Positions 45,992 to 55,965 are shown, counted from the first letter of the stretch. The stretch is DNA of 64,000 nt from Petrocella atlantisensis (GCF_900538275.1 NZ_LR130778.1:620001-684000), one strand, 5' to 3'. Made by a program: numbers and translations. The notes: a model not told the origin generated them from the letters alone.

Positions 45992-46945
45992 TTATAAATC
46001 CTCAAAATGATATTTGCCTTTACTATAGTATTCTATGATTTTACACTGGTTCATGTTTGTATCAATTTCTTTACGAGTACAAATATTTGGGTATGTTTTA
46101 TCATTAATAGCACAGGCAATACCACTTGCCAGTTTTACCATGCGCTCAAACTCGTATTTTCTTTTTATACCCATAACCACACCGCCGGCTATGGCTTCTT
46201 TGACCCAATCTGTATCCTTTGTAGCCATGCCCTCAAGCTTCCCTTTACATATTTTATTACGAGACACGCCTACAACACCTTCATCGGTAGGGTAAAAGGC
46301 GTAATGGATTTTTTGTGTAATTAGGAATAAGTGTAATTGTTTAATACGATGTTCTTCGTCGCCATATATGCCAAGCGCTTCCATCTGTCCATCATCTACA
46401 ACCCATGCATAGGGTTTTTTAGCCACGAAATTCTCAACATCATTACCTTCAACTGAAAGTACCACTCTTTTACCTTCTTTTTTTACTAAATCCATGGTAT
46501 CAATCATAATGGACATAGCCATAGCATCTAATGTATCTCCATTGAGCAATAGGATGTCTGTATCCTTCAACTGTCCAATGAGTTTATGTTTAAAGTTTTT
46601 TGCATCATTTTGAGTCAGTTGATGAGAATGGTCAATGAATCTTGTATCCGGTTGTCCTTCCATCCTTAATAGAAAGATAGACTCCATCTCTTTATCTTTT
46701 AGAACAAAGTTTGATTTAATTCGATTTTTATCCAGAAAGTTTTTGATATAACGGCCACCAATTCCTCCGGCAAATCCCATAACATAAGGGTCACCTTGTA
46801 AAAGACGCATGATATAAGCCGAATAAACACTGCTTCGTCCAATCATCAATTGATAGTCTAAAACATTATGTTCCTCACCAACAACCAGTTGGTCAACCGT
46901 TATTCTTTTTTCTATACCGGGATTTAGTGCTATGGTAATAATCAT
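45992..46945 (-). CDS. PfkB/1-phosphofructokinase-like protein with degenerate active site
   Basis: 317 aa with the overall 1-phosphofructokinase frame: it starts IITIALNPGIEKRITVDQL, then has DTDILLLNGDT and KIHYAFYPTDEGVVGV where kinases have their central strands. Two catalytic motifs are lost. The substrate-site GGKGxN segment reads MIGRSSVYSAYI, and the GAGD(S/A)xxAG catalytic loop reads KDTDWVKEAIAGGVV. It may be a non-catalytic binding or sensor protein. The C-terminal 35 residues (RKEIDTNMNQCKIIEYYSKG) extend past the kinase fold. First gene of the operon with yigZ and the BrxD-like ATPase. Confidence 0.75.
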   Translation of the reverse strand: MIITIALNPGIEKRITVDQLVVGEEHNVLDYQLMIGRSSVYSAYIMRLLQGDPYVMGFAGGIGGRYIKNFLDKNRIKSNFVLKDKEMESIFLLRMEGQPDTRFIDHSHQLTQNDAKNFKHKLIGQLKDTDILLLNGDTLDAMAMSIMIDTMDLVKKEGKRVVLSVEGNDVENFVAKKPYAWVVDDGQMEALGIYGDEEHRIKQLHLFLITQKIHYAFYPTDEGVVGVSRNKICKGKLEGMATKDTDWVKEAIAGGVVMGIKRKYEFERMVKLASGIACAINDKTYPNICTRKEIDTNMNQCKIIEYYSKGKYHFEDL

Positions 46946-47092
46946 ATATCCTCCTACCGATTTTTAAACAACCGGCTCATTTTTCCAACAATTCCTACAT
47001 ATTATATTCATTATACGTTAGGTGTCCCTTCATATCAAGCATTAGCACTAAAAGTTATAAGAACAAAGTACTATCTGATGTAAAATAATAAA

Positions 47093-47128
47093 AAAAGGAT
47101 ATCTAAGATTTGACTTAGATATCCTTTT
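47093..47128 (-). terminator. Terminator of glnN
   Basis: Perfect 15-bp stem AAAAGGATATCTAAG/CTTAGATATCCTTTT around a 6-nt loop, 29 bp after the glnN stop; works in either direction. Confidence 0.9.
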
Positions 47129-47157
47129 GATTATTTTGCTTATTCATTTACTGAAAA

Positions 47158-49245
47158 CTAGACTCTAAATAGTAAGTCACTATAAGTTGGGTATGGCCAG
47201 TAATCTTCTGCAACGATAACTTCTAGTTCATCACATGGCTTTCTTAGATCCACCATTTTTTCAAACACATTGAATTTGAAAGCAAAAGCTTCTTCCTCAA
47301 TATCTTCAATCAAATGAGTTTTTTCTACTTCTTCCTCAAGTGCCACTAATTTTTCTTGTGCTTCAACTAAAAGTTCGGATACTTTTATTAGTAGATTTTC
47401 CTGAACACTAACCATCGCACTAGGTACCGCTGCTTTTATAGCATTGATGGAGTCTGCTAAACTGGTTGCAAATTCTATAACAGAAGGCATGATTTCCTTC
47501 TTAGCCATCTCAATCATTGTAAGGGCTTCAATATTAATGGTTTTTATATACTCTTCAAACATGATTTCTTGACGTGCTGCTATCTCACCTTTGAAAAATA
47601 CACCATGTCTTAAGAATAGATCTACATATTCCGGATCATCAAATACTTTGATTGCCTCTACTGCTGTCTTAATATTCGGTAGCTCACGTCTTTCTGCTTC
47701 TTCTAACCAATCTTCTGAGTATCCGTCACCATTAAAAATAATTCTACTATGTGCTTTTATTAATCGCTCAATAATTGTCTTTAGAGTAGCATTGAAATCT
47801 TCTGCAACTTCTAATTCGTCAGCAATATCTTTTAATACTTCCGCAACAATAGTATTGAGAACAATGTTTGGCCCAGATACAGATGCTGAAGATCCTACCA
47901 TTCTAAATTCGAACTTATTACCTGTGAATGCAAATGGTGATGTTCTGTTTCTATCTGTTACGTCCTTTGCAAATTTAGGTAATGTTGTTACACCAAGATC
48001 CATTGCACTGGCTTTTGTTGAAGAAGTTAATGCACCTTCTTTTATTTGTTCGATAATTGCATTTAATTGCTCACCCAGGAAGATAGATATAACTGCCGGA
48101 GGCGCTTCATTTGCTCCTAATCTATGATCATTACCAGGTGATGCTGCTGACAGTCTTAAAAGAGGTGCATATTTATCCACAGCAGCAATGGTTGCAACAA
48201 GGAAAGTTAAGAACTGAGCATTTTCATGAGGGGTATCACCTGGTTCAAGTAAGTTTGCGTTTTCAGTACTAATTGACCAGTTGTTATGTTTACCTGATCC
48301 ATTAACGCCTGCAAAAGGCTTTTCATGTAGTAAACAAGCCAAGTCATGTCTGTTGGCCACTTTTATGAGTGTATCCATAACCAACTGATTGTGATCCGTA
48401 GCGATATTGGTCGTAGAATAGATTGGTGCCATTTCATGTTGAGCAGGAGCCACTTCATTATGTTTTGTTTTAGATGATATGCCAAGTTTCCATAACTCTA
48501 AATCAAATTCTTTCATGAATTCTGATACCCGTTCTTTAATACTACCAAAATAATGGTCATCCAGTTCTTGTCCCTTAGGTGGCATTGCACCAAACAATGT
48601 TCTCCCTGAAAAAATCAGGTCTTTTCTAAGTTGGAATAACTTCTTGTCAACCAAGAAATACTCTTGTTCCGGACCAACCGTTGATGTCACTTTATTGGTT
48701 TCAGTATCACCAAATAGTCTAAGGATTCTTACGGCTTGCTCTGATACAGCTTGCATGGATCTAAGAAGAGGTGTTTTCTTATCCAAGGCTTCACCAGTAT
48801 ATGAACAAAACGCCGTTGGAATACATAATGTGTCATCTTTTAAAAATGCAGGAGATGTTGCATCCCAAGCGGTATAACCTCTGGCTTCAAAGGTAGCTCT
48901 TAATCCTCCATTAGGAAATGATGAAGCATCCGGCTCGCCTTGAATCAATTGTTTCCCACTAAATTCCATAATAACCTTACCGTCACCTGTTGGCTCGATA
49001 AATGAATCATGCTTTTCTGCAGTTTTTCCAGTCATAGGTTGAAACCAGTGTGTATAATGGGTTGCACCTTTTTCCACTGCCCAATCCTTCATGGCATTAG
49101 CGACAACCTCCGCCACTTCCGGAGCTAGCTCTTGACCAAGGATCATTGTTTTTTTCAATGCTTTAAAGGTATCCTTTGGTAATCTTTCCTTCATAACTGA
49201 CTCACTAAATACATTCGTTCCAAATAATTGCGTTACATTTTCCAT
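47158..49245 (-). CDS. glnN: Glutamine synthetase type III
   Basis: ATP-dependent amidation of glutamate; dodecameric GSIII, 695 aa. Family-specific N-terminus [20 protein letters not shown] and [21 protein letters not shown]. Catalytic core: [11 protein letters not shown] (metal site), [22 protein letters not shown]-type loop seen as [56 protein letters not shown] precedes the ATG. A leader terminator (49291-49325) stands in front, and the ANTAR regulator gene lies directly upstream, suggesting antitermination control. Confidence 0.97.
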   Translation of the reverse strand: MENVTQLFGTNVFSESVMKERLPKDTFKALKKTMILGQELAPEVAEVVANAMKDWAVEKGATHYTHWFQPMTGKTAEKHDSFIEPTGDGKVIMEFSGKQLIQGEPDASSFPNGGLRATFEARGYTAWDATSPAFLKDDTLCIPTAFCSYTGEALDKKTPLLRSMQAVSEQAVRILRLFGDTETNKVTSTVGPEQEYFLVDKKLFQLRKDLIFSGRTLFGAMPPKGQELDDHYFGSIKERVSEFMKEFDLELWKLGISSKTKHNEVAPAQHEMAPIYSTTNIATDHNQLVMDTLIKVANRHDLACLLHEKPFAGVNGSGKHNNWSISTENANLLEPGDTPHENAQFLTFLVATIAAVDKYAPLLRLSAASPGNDHRLGANEAPPAVISIFLGEQLNAIIEQIKEGALTSSTKASAMDLGVTTLPKFAKDVTDRNRTSPFAFTGNKFEFRMVGSSASVSGPNIVLNTIVAEVLKDIADELEVAEDFNATLKTIIERLIKAHSRIIFNGDGYSEDWLEEAERRELPNIKTAVEAIKVFDDPEYVDLFLRHGVFFKGEIAARQEIMFEEYIKTINIEALTMIEMAKKEIMPSVIEFATSLADSINAIKAAVPSAMVSVQENLLIKVSELLVEAQEKLVALEEEVEKTHLIEDIEEEAFAFKFNVFEKMVDLRKPCDELEVIVAEDYWPYPTYSDLLFRV

Positions 49246-49290
49246 CCTATTATTCCTCCTTTGAAATCTCTTTTCATCATCTTAAATATG

Positions 49291-49325
49291 AAAAAGACGT
49301 ACTCAATAAACTTGAGAACGCCTTT
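49291..49325 (-). terminator. Leader terminator upstream of glnN, probable antitermination target
   Basis: Minus-strand AAAGGCGTTCTCAA/TTGAGTACGTCTTT (13 bp with one mismatch and a G-U) plus T-run, ending 45 bp before the glnN ATG. Upstream, ATCATA-AATGAGC-TATGAT (minus, near 49370-49390) is a possible first hairpin, overlapping a TATAAT. A similar AAAGGCGTT-starting terminator precedes glnA. Confidence 0.7.
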
Positions 49326-49489
49326 GCTCTTAAGAAATAACCTATATTGTGTATTGTGAAAACTTAATCATAGCTCATTTATGATTATACTATATCATAG
49401 GCCTTCAATAAATGCAAGATTAAAAACCTCATAAATTATAATTCGGAATATTCTGACATTTTAATCCTGTGATTAATTTGAAAGTTTCC

Positions 49490-50062
49490 TTAAACTTCAT
49501 ACATCAGTATAATGGCTTCTGCGATTTTTATTTTGGATATGCCCTTGTCCATACTTTGTTTTTGGATACGTCGATGGGCTTCTTCTTCTGTCAAGTTCAT
49601 ATTCTCCATCAATAACTGTTTGGCTTTCTCGATTATAGCATCCGTATTTGTTTTTGTTTTTAGATGGTCCAGTTGCTTTTCTAGCATTTCAATACTTTTT
49701 GAAGTCTTAACCAACAAATCAACTGTTCCCATAAGCATCTGTTTGCTACAAGGCTTGGTTAAAGGTACAAATGTTGGTTCTTGACTTAAGTTGATGAAAT
49801 GTTCCATTTCTCCATGACTTATTAAAGCGATAACCGGACAAAGTCTTTCACCAATAATAATCTCCGATAGTTCATGACCATTCATACCCTTTAGTTTATA
49901 GTCCACAATAGCCAAGTCAGGATAAACTGTATGCACTTTTCTCAATAAGTCATGTCCACTTGTTGCTTCACCAATGACACTCAAACCGTTTTCCAATAAG
50001 AACAGACTCAGTTGCTTTATGATTTTTTCATTTGACGACCCTATTATCACCCGAGTACTCAT
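49490..50062 (-). CDS. ANTAR-domain response regulator (antiterminator)
   Basis: 190 aa. Receiver-like domain with D in LAIVDYKLKGMNGHEL and lysine in FVPLTKPCSK; a coiled-coil linker (SIEMLEKQLDHLKTKTN); and a C-terminal ANTAR RNA-binding domain AIIEKAKQLLMENMNLTEEE to KIKIAEAIILM. ANTAR proteins bind paired hairpins and prevent leader termination. Its place between glnA and glnN, both with leader terminators, makes these genes the likely targets. I prefer ATG 50062 (GAGG at 9 nt) over 50071. Confidence 0.92.
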   Translation of the reverse strand: MSTRVIIGSSNEKIIKQLSLFLLENGLSVIGEATSGHDLLRKVHTVYPDLAIVDYKLKGMNGHELSEIIIGERLCPVIALISHGEMEHFINLSQEPTFVPLTKPCSKQMLMGTVDLLVKTSKSIEMLEKQLDHLKTKTNTDAIIEKAKQLLMENMNLTEEEAHRRIQKQSMDKGISKIKIAEAIILMYEV

Positions 50063-50121
50063 TGCATTCATCCTCTATTACCTGTGCCATATAGATATTA
50101 GAAAATACTTTTCGTCATACC

Positions 50122-51450
50122 CTAATATCTTGATGTGTACGTATCAACTTCCCAAGCATGTACTTGTTTTTGATAAGCATCCCATTCAAAGCCTTTGGCC
50201 TTAATATAACTGTCATAGACATTACCAAGGGCCTCTTTTATAACTGGGTCCTTTGATAATTCGATAATTGCTTCCTTCAAATCACTGGGTAGTGTATCTT
50301 CTGACAATATATTGGATATAGCTCTAAGTTGATCTGAATTCATCATTTCAGGTGGCATAATTTTATTATTGATACCATCAAGTCCAGCTTTAAGAATAAC
50401 TGACAACCCTAAGTAGGGATTACATGACGGATCTGGGCTCCTTAATTCCAGTAAGGCTTCTTCGCCTCTTACTGTAGGGATTCTAACCAAAGGACTAAGA
50501 TTGGATGTTGACCAACCTATATGTACCGGCGCTTCAAAACCAGGCACCAAACGCTTGTACGAGTTAACTGTAGGATTGGTTATAGCTGTTATGGCTTTTG
50601 AATGGGCAAGTAGACCACCCAGAAAATAATACGCTGTTTGGGATAATTTTAATGGATCTTGCGCATCATAAAAAATATTTTTACCATTTTGATCCTTGAG
50701 CTTCATATTAATATGCATACCTGATCCGTTAATATGACTCAATGGTTTTGGCATAAAAGTGGCATGTAAACCGTGCTTTTGAGCAACAACCTTGACCACT
50801 AACTTGAAGGTGACGATTTGATCGGCCATCGTGATAGCATCTGCCGACTCAAAGTCAATCTCATGTTGACCGGGTGCATCTTCATGATGACTTGCACGGA
50901 TTTTGAAACCCATTTCCTCTAAGGTCAAAACCATATCTCTTCGAACATTCTCTCCCAAATCCATAGGCCCTAGATCAAAATAGCCTGCCTTATCATGGGT
51001 GATGGTTGTCGGATCACCATTTTCATCTGTTTGAAACAAAAAGAATTCAAATTCCGGTCTTACGTCAAAAGCATACCCCATAGTTTCCGCCTCGGCAATC
51101 GCATGCTTGAGTACACCTCTTGGATCATCGCCATAGGGTTCTCCTGTTGTTTTATAAATATCACAGATTAGTCTGGCCACTTTACTTTGATGGGTTCTCC
51201 AAGGAAAGCTTACAAATGTGTCCAAGTCCGGAATCAAATACATGTCTGATTCTTCCATCCTGACAAAACCGGATATGGATGAGCCGTCGAACATAATCTC
51301 TCCATTCAATGCTTTATCAAGTTGATCCACTGTGATTGCAACATTTTTTAATGCGCCTAAAATATCTACAAATTGTAAACGAATAAACTTAATATCTTCA
51401 TCAGCTACTATTCTTTGGATGTCCGCTTTAGTATACTTTTTACCTTCCAC
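50122..51450 (-). CDS. glnA: Glutamine synthetase type I
   Basis: 442 aa, GSI-alpha size. Motifs: FDGSSISGFVRMEESDMYL, DVRPEFEFFLFQ, ASHHEDAPGQHEIDF, NGSGMHINMKL, PTVNSYKRLVPGFEAPVHIGWS, RSPDPSCNPYL. The adenylylation-site tyrosine segment typical of GSI-beta is not evident. The start is a GTG at 51450 with AGGAGG 9 nt upstream; the longer reading frame to 51495 runs back through the ribosome site and leader terminator. Probably regulated by the downstream-encoded ANTAR protein through that terminator. Confidence 0.96.
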   Translation of the reverse strand: MEGKKYTKADIQRIVADEDIKFIRLQFVDILGALKNVAITVDQLDKALNGEIMFDGSSISGFVRMEESDMYLIPDLDTFVSFPWRTHQSKVARLICDIYKTTGEPYGDDPRGVLKHAIAEAETMGYAFDVRPEFEFFLFQTDENGDPTTITHDKAGYFDLGPMDLGENVRRDMVLTLEEMGFKIRASHHEDAPGQHEIDFESADAITMADQIVTFKLVVKVVAQKHGLHATFMPKPLSHINGSGMHINMKLKDQNGKNIFYDAQDPLKLSQTAYYFLGGLLAHSKAITAITNPTVNSYKRLVPGFEAPVHIGWSTSNLSPLVRIPTVRGEEALLELRSPDPSCNPYLGLSVILKAGLDGINNKIMPPEMMNSDQLRAISNILSEDTLPSDLKEAIIELSKDPVIKEALGNVYDSYIKAKGFEWDAYQKQVHAWEVDTYTSRY

Positions 51451-51482
51451 CAGATACCGCCTCCTAGGTTTTAATTTGATTA

Positions 51483-51525
51483 GAAAAAGGCGCATCTATT
51501 GTGTTCTCCACTATAGAAACGCCTT
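51483..51525 (-). terminator. Leader terminator upstream of glnA
   Basis: Minus-strand AAAGGCG pairs with CGCCTTT, with inner TCTAT/ATAGA and GTG-GAGAA-CAC; a T-run follows. It lies between a probable start point near 51550 and the glnA ribosome site, so it must be bypassed for expression. It shares AAAGGCGTT with the glnN leader. Confidence 0.75.
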
Positions 51526-51580
51526 TGTTTCATATTTATTATAAATTAATATTTTCTGTTAATCAATCTAATGTTAACGG

Positions 51581-52816
51581 TCAAAAAATAAATTTCAAAT
51601 CAGATAAACGTCTTTCTATTTCATGCATGACTTTTTGTTCTTCAAATTCGTCTACCGCCAAGAAAGTAACAGAGAATCGTACAAAGTTTCCAGCATCATC
51701 CCATGGTACGGTCGAAATTGATTTTTCTTTGATTAAATACTGAGAAAAATCTTCTGCATTTTTGAACTTGGGTCCATTTTTAACGCCTTTTGGAATGGGT
51801 ACATATAAATAGAAAGATCCTTTTGGTTTTGTTGCCTTAAGTCCAATCTTATTTAAAGTAGCAACCAACATATCATGTCTTCTTGAGTACTTTGCACATG
51901 TGTACTCCGTTATGCTTGGGTTCTCAAGTGCCGTTATTCCGGCTTTTTGAATCGCTTTGAACTGACCTGAATCGTTGTTATCCTTAACAGTTGCAAATGC
52001 ATTAACCGCTTTGGCATTTCCTACTACAAAAGCCATACGCCATCCTGTCATATTAAAAGCTTTGGACAAAGAATGTATCTCAATACCTACTTTTTTAGCT
52101 CCAGGCACACTCAAAAAACTTAAAGGCTTATTGCCGTCAAACATCAAAGCACCATAGGCTAGATCTGATACAACTAGTACATTGTTACTTTTTGCAAACT
52201 CTACCACTTTTTTGTAAAAAGCTTTGGTTGCTGTAGCCCCAGTTGGGTTATTCGGGTAATTGAGATATAAAAGTTTAGCTTTCTTCAATATATCTTTTGG
52301 AATTGCATCCAAATCCGGTAGAAATTTGTTTTCTGCTAACAATGGCATATTATAAACATCGCCACCAAGCCACTTACTCATGGTACCCATTACCGGGTAA
52401 CCGGGCACTGTCATGAGGGCAATATCCCCTGGATTTATGAAGGCTTGAGCTACCATTGCAAGTGCAGGCTTAGAACCAATGGAATGGTTCACTTCTAAAG
52501 AAGCGTCAATTTTTACACCATAGATATCTGCCATATACTTTGATGCTGCTTCTTTAAATTCAGATATACCATTATCAGCGTAATCTCGATTTTCCCATTT
52601 TTGAGCTTCTTCTATCAACCTTTCAACAACTCTATAATCAGCCATTGCATCCGGTTCTCCTACACCCATGTCAATAATCTCAACATCGGGTCTTTCAGCC
52701 ATCGCGGCCTTCTTAGCCCTCTTGATTTTTTCAAACTTATAAATTACCGTACTTTTTCCAAATTGATTACCACCAATTCTTTCTGCAATTAAGTTTTGTA
52801 CAAATTGTTCTGCCAT
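51581..52816 (-). CDS. dapL: LL-diaminopimelate aminotransferase
   Basis: PLP enzyme converting tetrahydrodipicolinate directly to LL-diaminopimelate, bypassing the succinylase/acetylase steps. 411 aa, class I/II aminotransferase: IIDMGVGEPDAMADYRVV, YADNGISEFKEAA, NHSIGSKPALAM, YLNYPNNPTGATAT, and the PLP lysine in HSLSKAFNMTGWRMAF. GGAGG precedes the ATG. It follows dapF by 44 bp; together they supply meso-DAP for peptidoglycan and lysine. Confidence 0.95.
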   Translation of the reverse strand: MAEQFVQNLIAERIGGNQFGKSTVIYKFEKIKRAKKAAMAERPDVEIIDMGVGEPDAMADYRVVERLIEEAQKWENRDYADNGISEFKEAASKYMADIYGVKIDASLEVNHSIGSKPALAMVAQAFINPGDIALMTVPGYPVMGTMSKWLGGDVYNMPLLAENKFLPDLDAIPKDILKKAKLLYLNYPNNPTGATATKAFYKKVVEFAKSNNVLVVSDLAYGALMFDGNKPLSFLSVPGAKKVGIEIHSLSKAFNMTGWRMAFVVGNAKAVNAFATVKDNNDSGQFKAIQKAGITALENPSITEYTCAKYSRRHDMLVATLNKIGLKATKPKGSFYLYVPIPKGVKNGPKFKNAEDFSQYLIKEKSISTVPWDDAGNFVRFSVTFLAVDEFEEQKVMHEIERRLSDLKFIF

Positions 52817-52860
52817 TATTTTCCTCCTTATAACTCACTAAGTTAATAAAATGTGACGAC

Positions 52861-53688
52861 TTACCAAACGCCTTCAAAAACCGTTACAGCAGGTCCCGAC
52901 ATGAAAACATGATTGGTTGCTTCATCCCATTCGATGATTAATTGCCCACCGATTAAGTCAACAGCAGCTTTTCTATTTGTTTTTCCATTCAAAACTGCTG
53001 CAACTAAAGTTGCACATGCTCCAGTTCCACAAGCCAATGTTTCTCCTGATCCTCGTTCCCATACGCGCATTTCGATGTTGTCTTCATCTTTAATCCTTGC
53101 AAACTCAACATTGATTTTCTGTGGAAATTTTTCATGAACTTCCAGCTTTGGACCAAGTTCATGAACGTGACTGTCTGTTATTTCATCTACAAATGCCACC
53201 GCATGAGGATTACCCATAGATACACAGGTCAAAGCATATGCTTGATGGTCCACAACCACCAATTCACCTATAACGGGCTCTAAAGTACTTACAACGGGTA
53301 TTTTTCCTGGGGCTAGTATCGGTTCACCCATATCAACTTTTGCATAGGTTACACGATCTTTTTCCACTGTTAATTCTAGTTTTTTCATGCCCGCTAATGT
53401 TTCAACGGTTATTACTTTAGATTCTGTCATCTTGTTGTCATATACGTATTTTCCTACGCACCTAATCGCGTTTCCGCACATCTCCGCTTCTGAACCGTCT
53501 GCGTTAAACATACGCATTCTAAAATCTGAGGTATCCGAAGGTAGAATTAAAACAATACCATCTGATCCCACACCAAAATGCCGATCACTCATCTTAATGG
53601 CTAGCGATTCCGGATCACTAACATTTTCAATAAATCCATTAATATAAACATAGTCATTGCCACAACCATGCATCTTTGTAAATTTCAT
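52861..53688 (-). CDS. dapF: Diaminopimelate epimerase
   Basis: Cofactor-free racemisation of LL-DAP to meso-DAP using two cysteines: first in [17 protein letters not shown], second in [18 protein letters not shown]-terminal [18 protein letters not shown] is typical. AGAGGTGA stands before ATG 53688; the extended frame to 53745 has no ribosome site. 275 aa, standard length. First gene of dapF-dapL. Confidence 0.97.
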   Translation of the reverse strand: MKFTKMHGCGNDYVYINGFIENVSDPESLAIKMSDRHFGVGSDGIVLILPSDTSDFRMRMFNADGSEAEMCGNAIRCVGKYVYDNKMTESKVITVETLAGMKKLELTVEKDRVTYAKVDMGEPILAPGKIPVVSTLEPVIGELVVVDHQAYALTCVSMGNPHAVAFVDEITDSHVHELGPKLEVHEKFPQKINVEFARIKDEDNIEMRVWERGSGETLACGTGACATLVAAVLNGKTNRKAAVDLIGGQLIIEWDEATNHVFMSGPAVTVFEGVW

Positions 53689-53856
53689 TTTATCACCTCT
53701 TGATTTAGTGGTACTAATTAAAACTACTATTTTACCAGTATACAATAAAAATTATGATTATGCAACATCGTTCACACAGCTTCATTATAAACGATTGTAC
53801 CAAAAGGGTTTCCTTTATACAATACTATTTTAATAGAGAATCCTATATCTTATTAT

Positions 53857-53870
53857 GTGTCAAAGACCCG
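53857..53870 (-). mobile_element. Solitary 14-bp copy of the IS1634-like left terminus
   Basis: GTGTCAAAGACCCG is the exact reverse complement of the first 14 bp of both IS copies (CGGGTCTTTGACAC). Flanking bases do not match the element, and no transposase sequence is nearby. Possibly a relic of a former insertion or a shared target-like sequence. Confidence 0.5.
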
Positions 53871-54094
53871 AATTTCTCTATTTTAAGTTACATGGAAAAA
53901 CACTTACCAAATGGAGTGACTTCCTAATTTATATGTGATATACAAATCAAACGTATTTACTCGGTTCTTCCCTAGTAAGAAAATAATTTAAATTTACTAT
54001 TGTTTTTTGCAATAAAACATATCGTTAGGTGGTCGCTAAGGTGCAAATATTGCATCAAATACCAATTTCTTTGAATATTTTCGAAGCAATTACC

Positions 54095-54122
54095 TTGACA
54101 ATTATGAGTTAAACGTTATAAT
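54095..54122 (+). promoter_or_regulatory. Promoter of the opp operon
   Basis: TTGACA (54095-54100), 16-nt spacer, TATAAT (54117-54122). The start would be near 54129, leaving a leader of about 140 nt before the oppA ATG. Confidence 0.75.
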
Positions 54123-54267
54123 TATAAACACAGACAATGGAGTCTAATGGTTCTATCAACTTGTTCTTTCATATTTTTCTGATGGTATAGAAGATGATTA
54201 GGAAGAACAGGATATAGCGTCATATTAAGATTCTTTTTTTGTACACAAATATTAGGAGGGCATTTAA

Positions 54268-55929
54268 ATGAAAATTTCTAACAAAATCTTCGCATTACTA
54301 CTAACGTTATTGCTTATTGTTGGCATGACAGCTTGTTCAGGCGACAATAAAGAAACAACGGACACAACAACGGATACAGCGACAGAAACGAGTGCCGAAC
54401 CAAAGATTCTTAAGGTTCAAGTGGATGTTGAAGTTGCATCCATGGATCCACAAATAGCTACAGATGGTACCTCTTTTGAAGTTATGGGTACTATGGTTGA
54501 AGGACTTTACTCTGTTGATGCAGCTGGAACTCCAATACTAGCTATGGCAGAGCGTGTTGATAAAAGTGAAGATGGTCTTACTTATACTTTTACTTTAAGA
54601 GACGCAAAGTGGTCCAATGGCACACCCGTTACCGCTAATGACTTTGTATTTGCTTGGAAACGACTTGTCGATCCAGCAACTGCAAGTGAATATTCCTTCA
54701 TTGCTGATATTGCTGGTTTTAAAAATGCTTCAGCAATCATTGCCGGCGAAAAAGGTGTTGACGAACTTGGTGTAACTGCAAAAGATGACAAAACCTTAGT
54801 GGTTGAGTTGGCCTTCCCAGTATCCTACTTCGAGTCATTAATGTCATTTAATTCATTCTTCCCAGTAAACGAAGCGTTCTTTACTGAAAAAGGTGATTTA
54901 TTTGGTACCTCACCTGATACATTATTAGCAAATGGACCTTTCAAAATGTCTTCTTACGAACCAGCTGCTACAACTATTGAATTAGTTAAGAACCCTGATT
55001 ATTGGGATGCTGATGCAATCAACATTGACGGAATTCAATACCAAGTTATCAAAGAAGCACAACAGACTATGCTTGCTTATCAAAATGGTGATTTAGATAT
55101 CGCAACCCTTGCTGGTGAACAAGTTGAACAATTCAAGGCAGACCCTGAGTTCAACAATGTCGTGGCTGGTTACTTATGGTATATTTCTCCTAACCTAACC
55201 GTTCCTGGCCTTGAGAATGTAAATCTTCGTAAAGCAATTGCCTTATCTTATGATAAATCAGCTATTGCTAACAACATTCTAAAAGACGGTTCAATCGTTG
55301 CCAACTTCGCAGTGCCTACTTTACTTGCGACTGGACCTGATGGAAAAGATTACCGTGAAACTGCTGGTACTTATTACGAAACTGATAAGGCAAAAGCTAA
55401 AGAATTTTTTGAAATGGCAAAAACAGAATTATCTCAAGATACTTTCGCCTATACTTTGATTGTTGAAGATACCGAATCCGCTCAAAACGTGGCTCAGTTT
55501 ATTCAATCAGAAGTACAAACCAATCTTCCTGGAGTAACCATTACGATTGAAACAATGCCTAAGAAAAACCGCGTTGAAAGAATGCAAAGTGGTGAGTTTG
55601 AACTAGGCTTAACCAGATGGGGGCCCGATTATGCTGATCCTATGACTTACCTTGATATGTGGACAACAGGAAGCCCAAATAACTATGGTTTCTGGTCAAA
55701 CCCTGAATACGATGCTATCATTCAGTCCGCAAAAGACGGTGAACTATCTCTTGACTTAGTAGCACGTTGGGAAGCACTAAAAGACGCTGAAGCTATAGTA
55801 ATGGACGAAGCAGTTATTCTTCCCGTCTACCAAAAAGGTAATGCTGTCATGATTAAAAGTGCTGTTGATGGTGTTGAATTCCACTCAGTTGGCATTAACC
55901 GAATCTACAAAAACGTTACAAAAAACTAA
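54268..55929 (+). CDS. oppA: Oligopeptide ABC transporter substrate-binding lipoprotein
   Basis: 553 aa. Type II signal peptide with lipobox LIVGMTAC (Cys 23), then a T/D/E-rich linker and an SBP_bac_5 domain: ASMDPQIATDGTSFEVMG, LTYTFTLRDAKWSNGTPVTA, DFVFAWKRLVDP, GTSPDTLLANGPFKM, FELGLTRWGPDYADPMTYLD. It binds peptides outside the cell and delivers them to OppBC. AGGAGG precedes the ATG. The 11-bp hairpin between it and oppB probably gives extra oppA mRNA relative to the rest of the operon. The GWGPDY-type segment and length favour oligopeptides over nickel or dipeptides. Confidence 0.94.
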   Translation: MKISNKIFALLLTLLLIVGMTACSGDNKETTDTTTDTATETSAEPKILKVQVDVEVASMDPQIATDGTSFEVMGTMVEGLYSVDAAGTPILAMAERVDKSEDGLTYTFTLRDAKWSNGTPVTANDFVFAWKRLVDPATASEYSFIADIAGFKNASAIIAGEKGVDELGVTAKDDKTLVVELAFPVSYFESLMSFNSFFPVNEAFFTEKGDLFGTSPDTLLANGPFKMSSYEPAATTIELVKNPDYWDADAINIDGIQYQVIKEAQQTMLAYQNGDLDIATLAGEQVEQFKADPEFNNVVAGYLWYISPNLTVPGLENVNLRKAIALSYDKSAIANNILKDGSIVANFAVPTLLATGPDGKDYRETAGTYYETDKAKAKEFFEMAKTELSQDTFAYTLIVEDTESAQNVAQFIQSEVQTNLPGVTITIETMPKKNRVERMQSGEFELGLTRWGPDYADPMTYLDMWTTGSPNNYGFWSNPEYDAIIQSAKDGELSLDLVARWEALKDAEAIVMDEAVILPVYQKGNAVMIKSAVDGVEFHSVGINRIYKNVTKN

Positions 55930-55965
55930 TCTATACTTATAGGTGCATCGTAAATTAATTATGAT

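Larger units (their letters stand above)
53689..54267. other. 579-bp noncoding stretch between dapF and oppA
   Basis: No ORF with a ribosome site. It holds the divergent control regions of dapF-dapL (left) and opp (right), an isolated IS end at 53857-53870, and the opp promoter at 54095-54122 with a leader of about 140 nt in which TGTTCTT/AAGAACA could pair. No riboswitch is recognised. Confidence 0.7.

Noticed and set aside
49291-49390. Canonical ANTAR dual-hexaloop target before glnN
   Set aside because: The loops found do not satisfy A at position 1 and G at position 4 in both hairpins; only the terminators are claimed.
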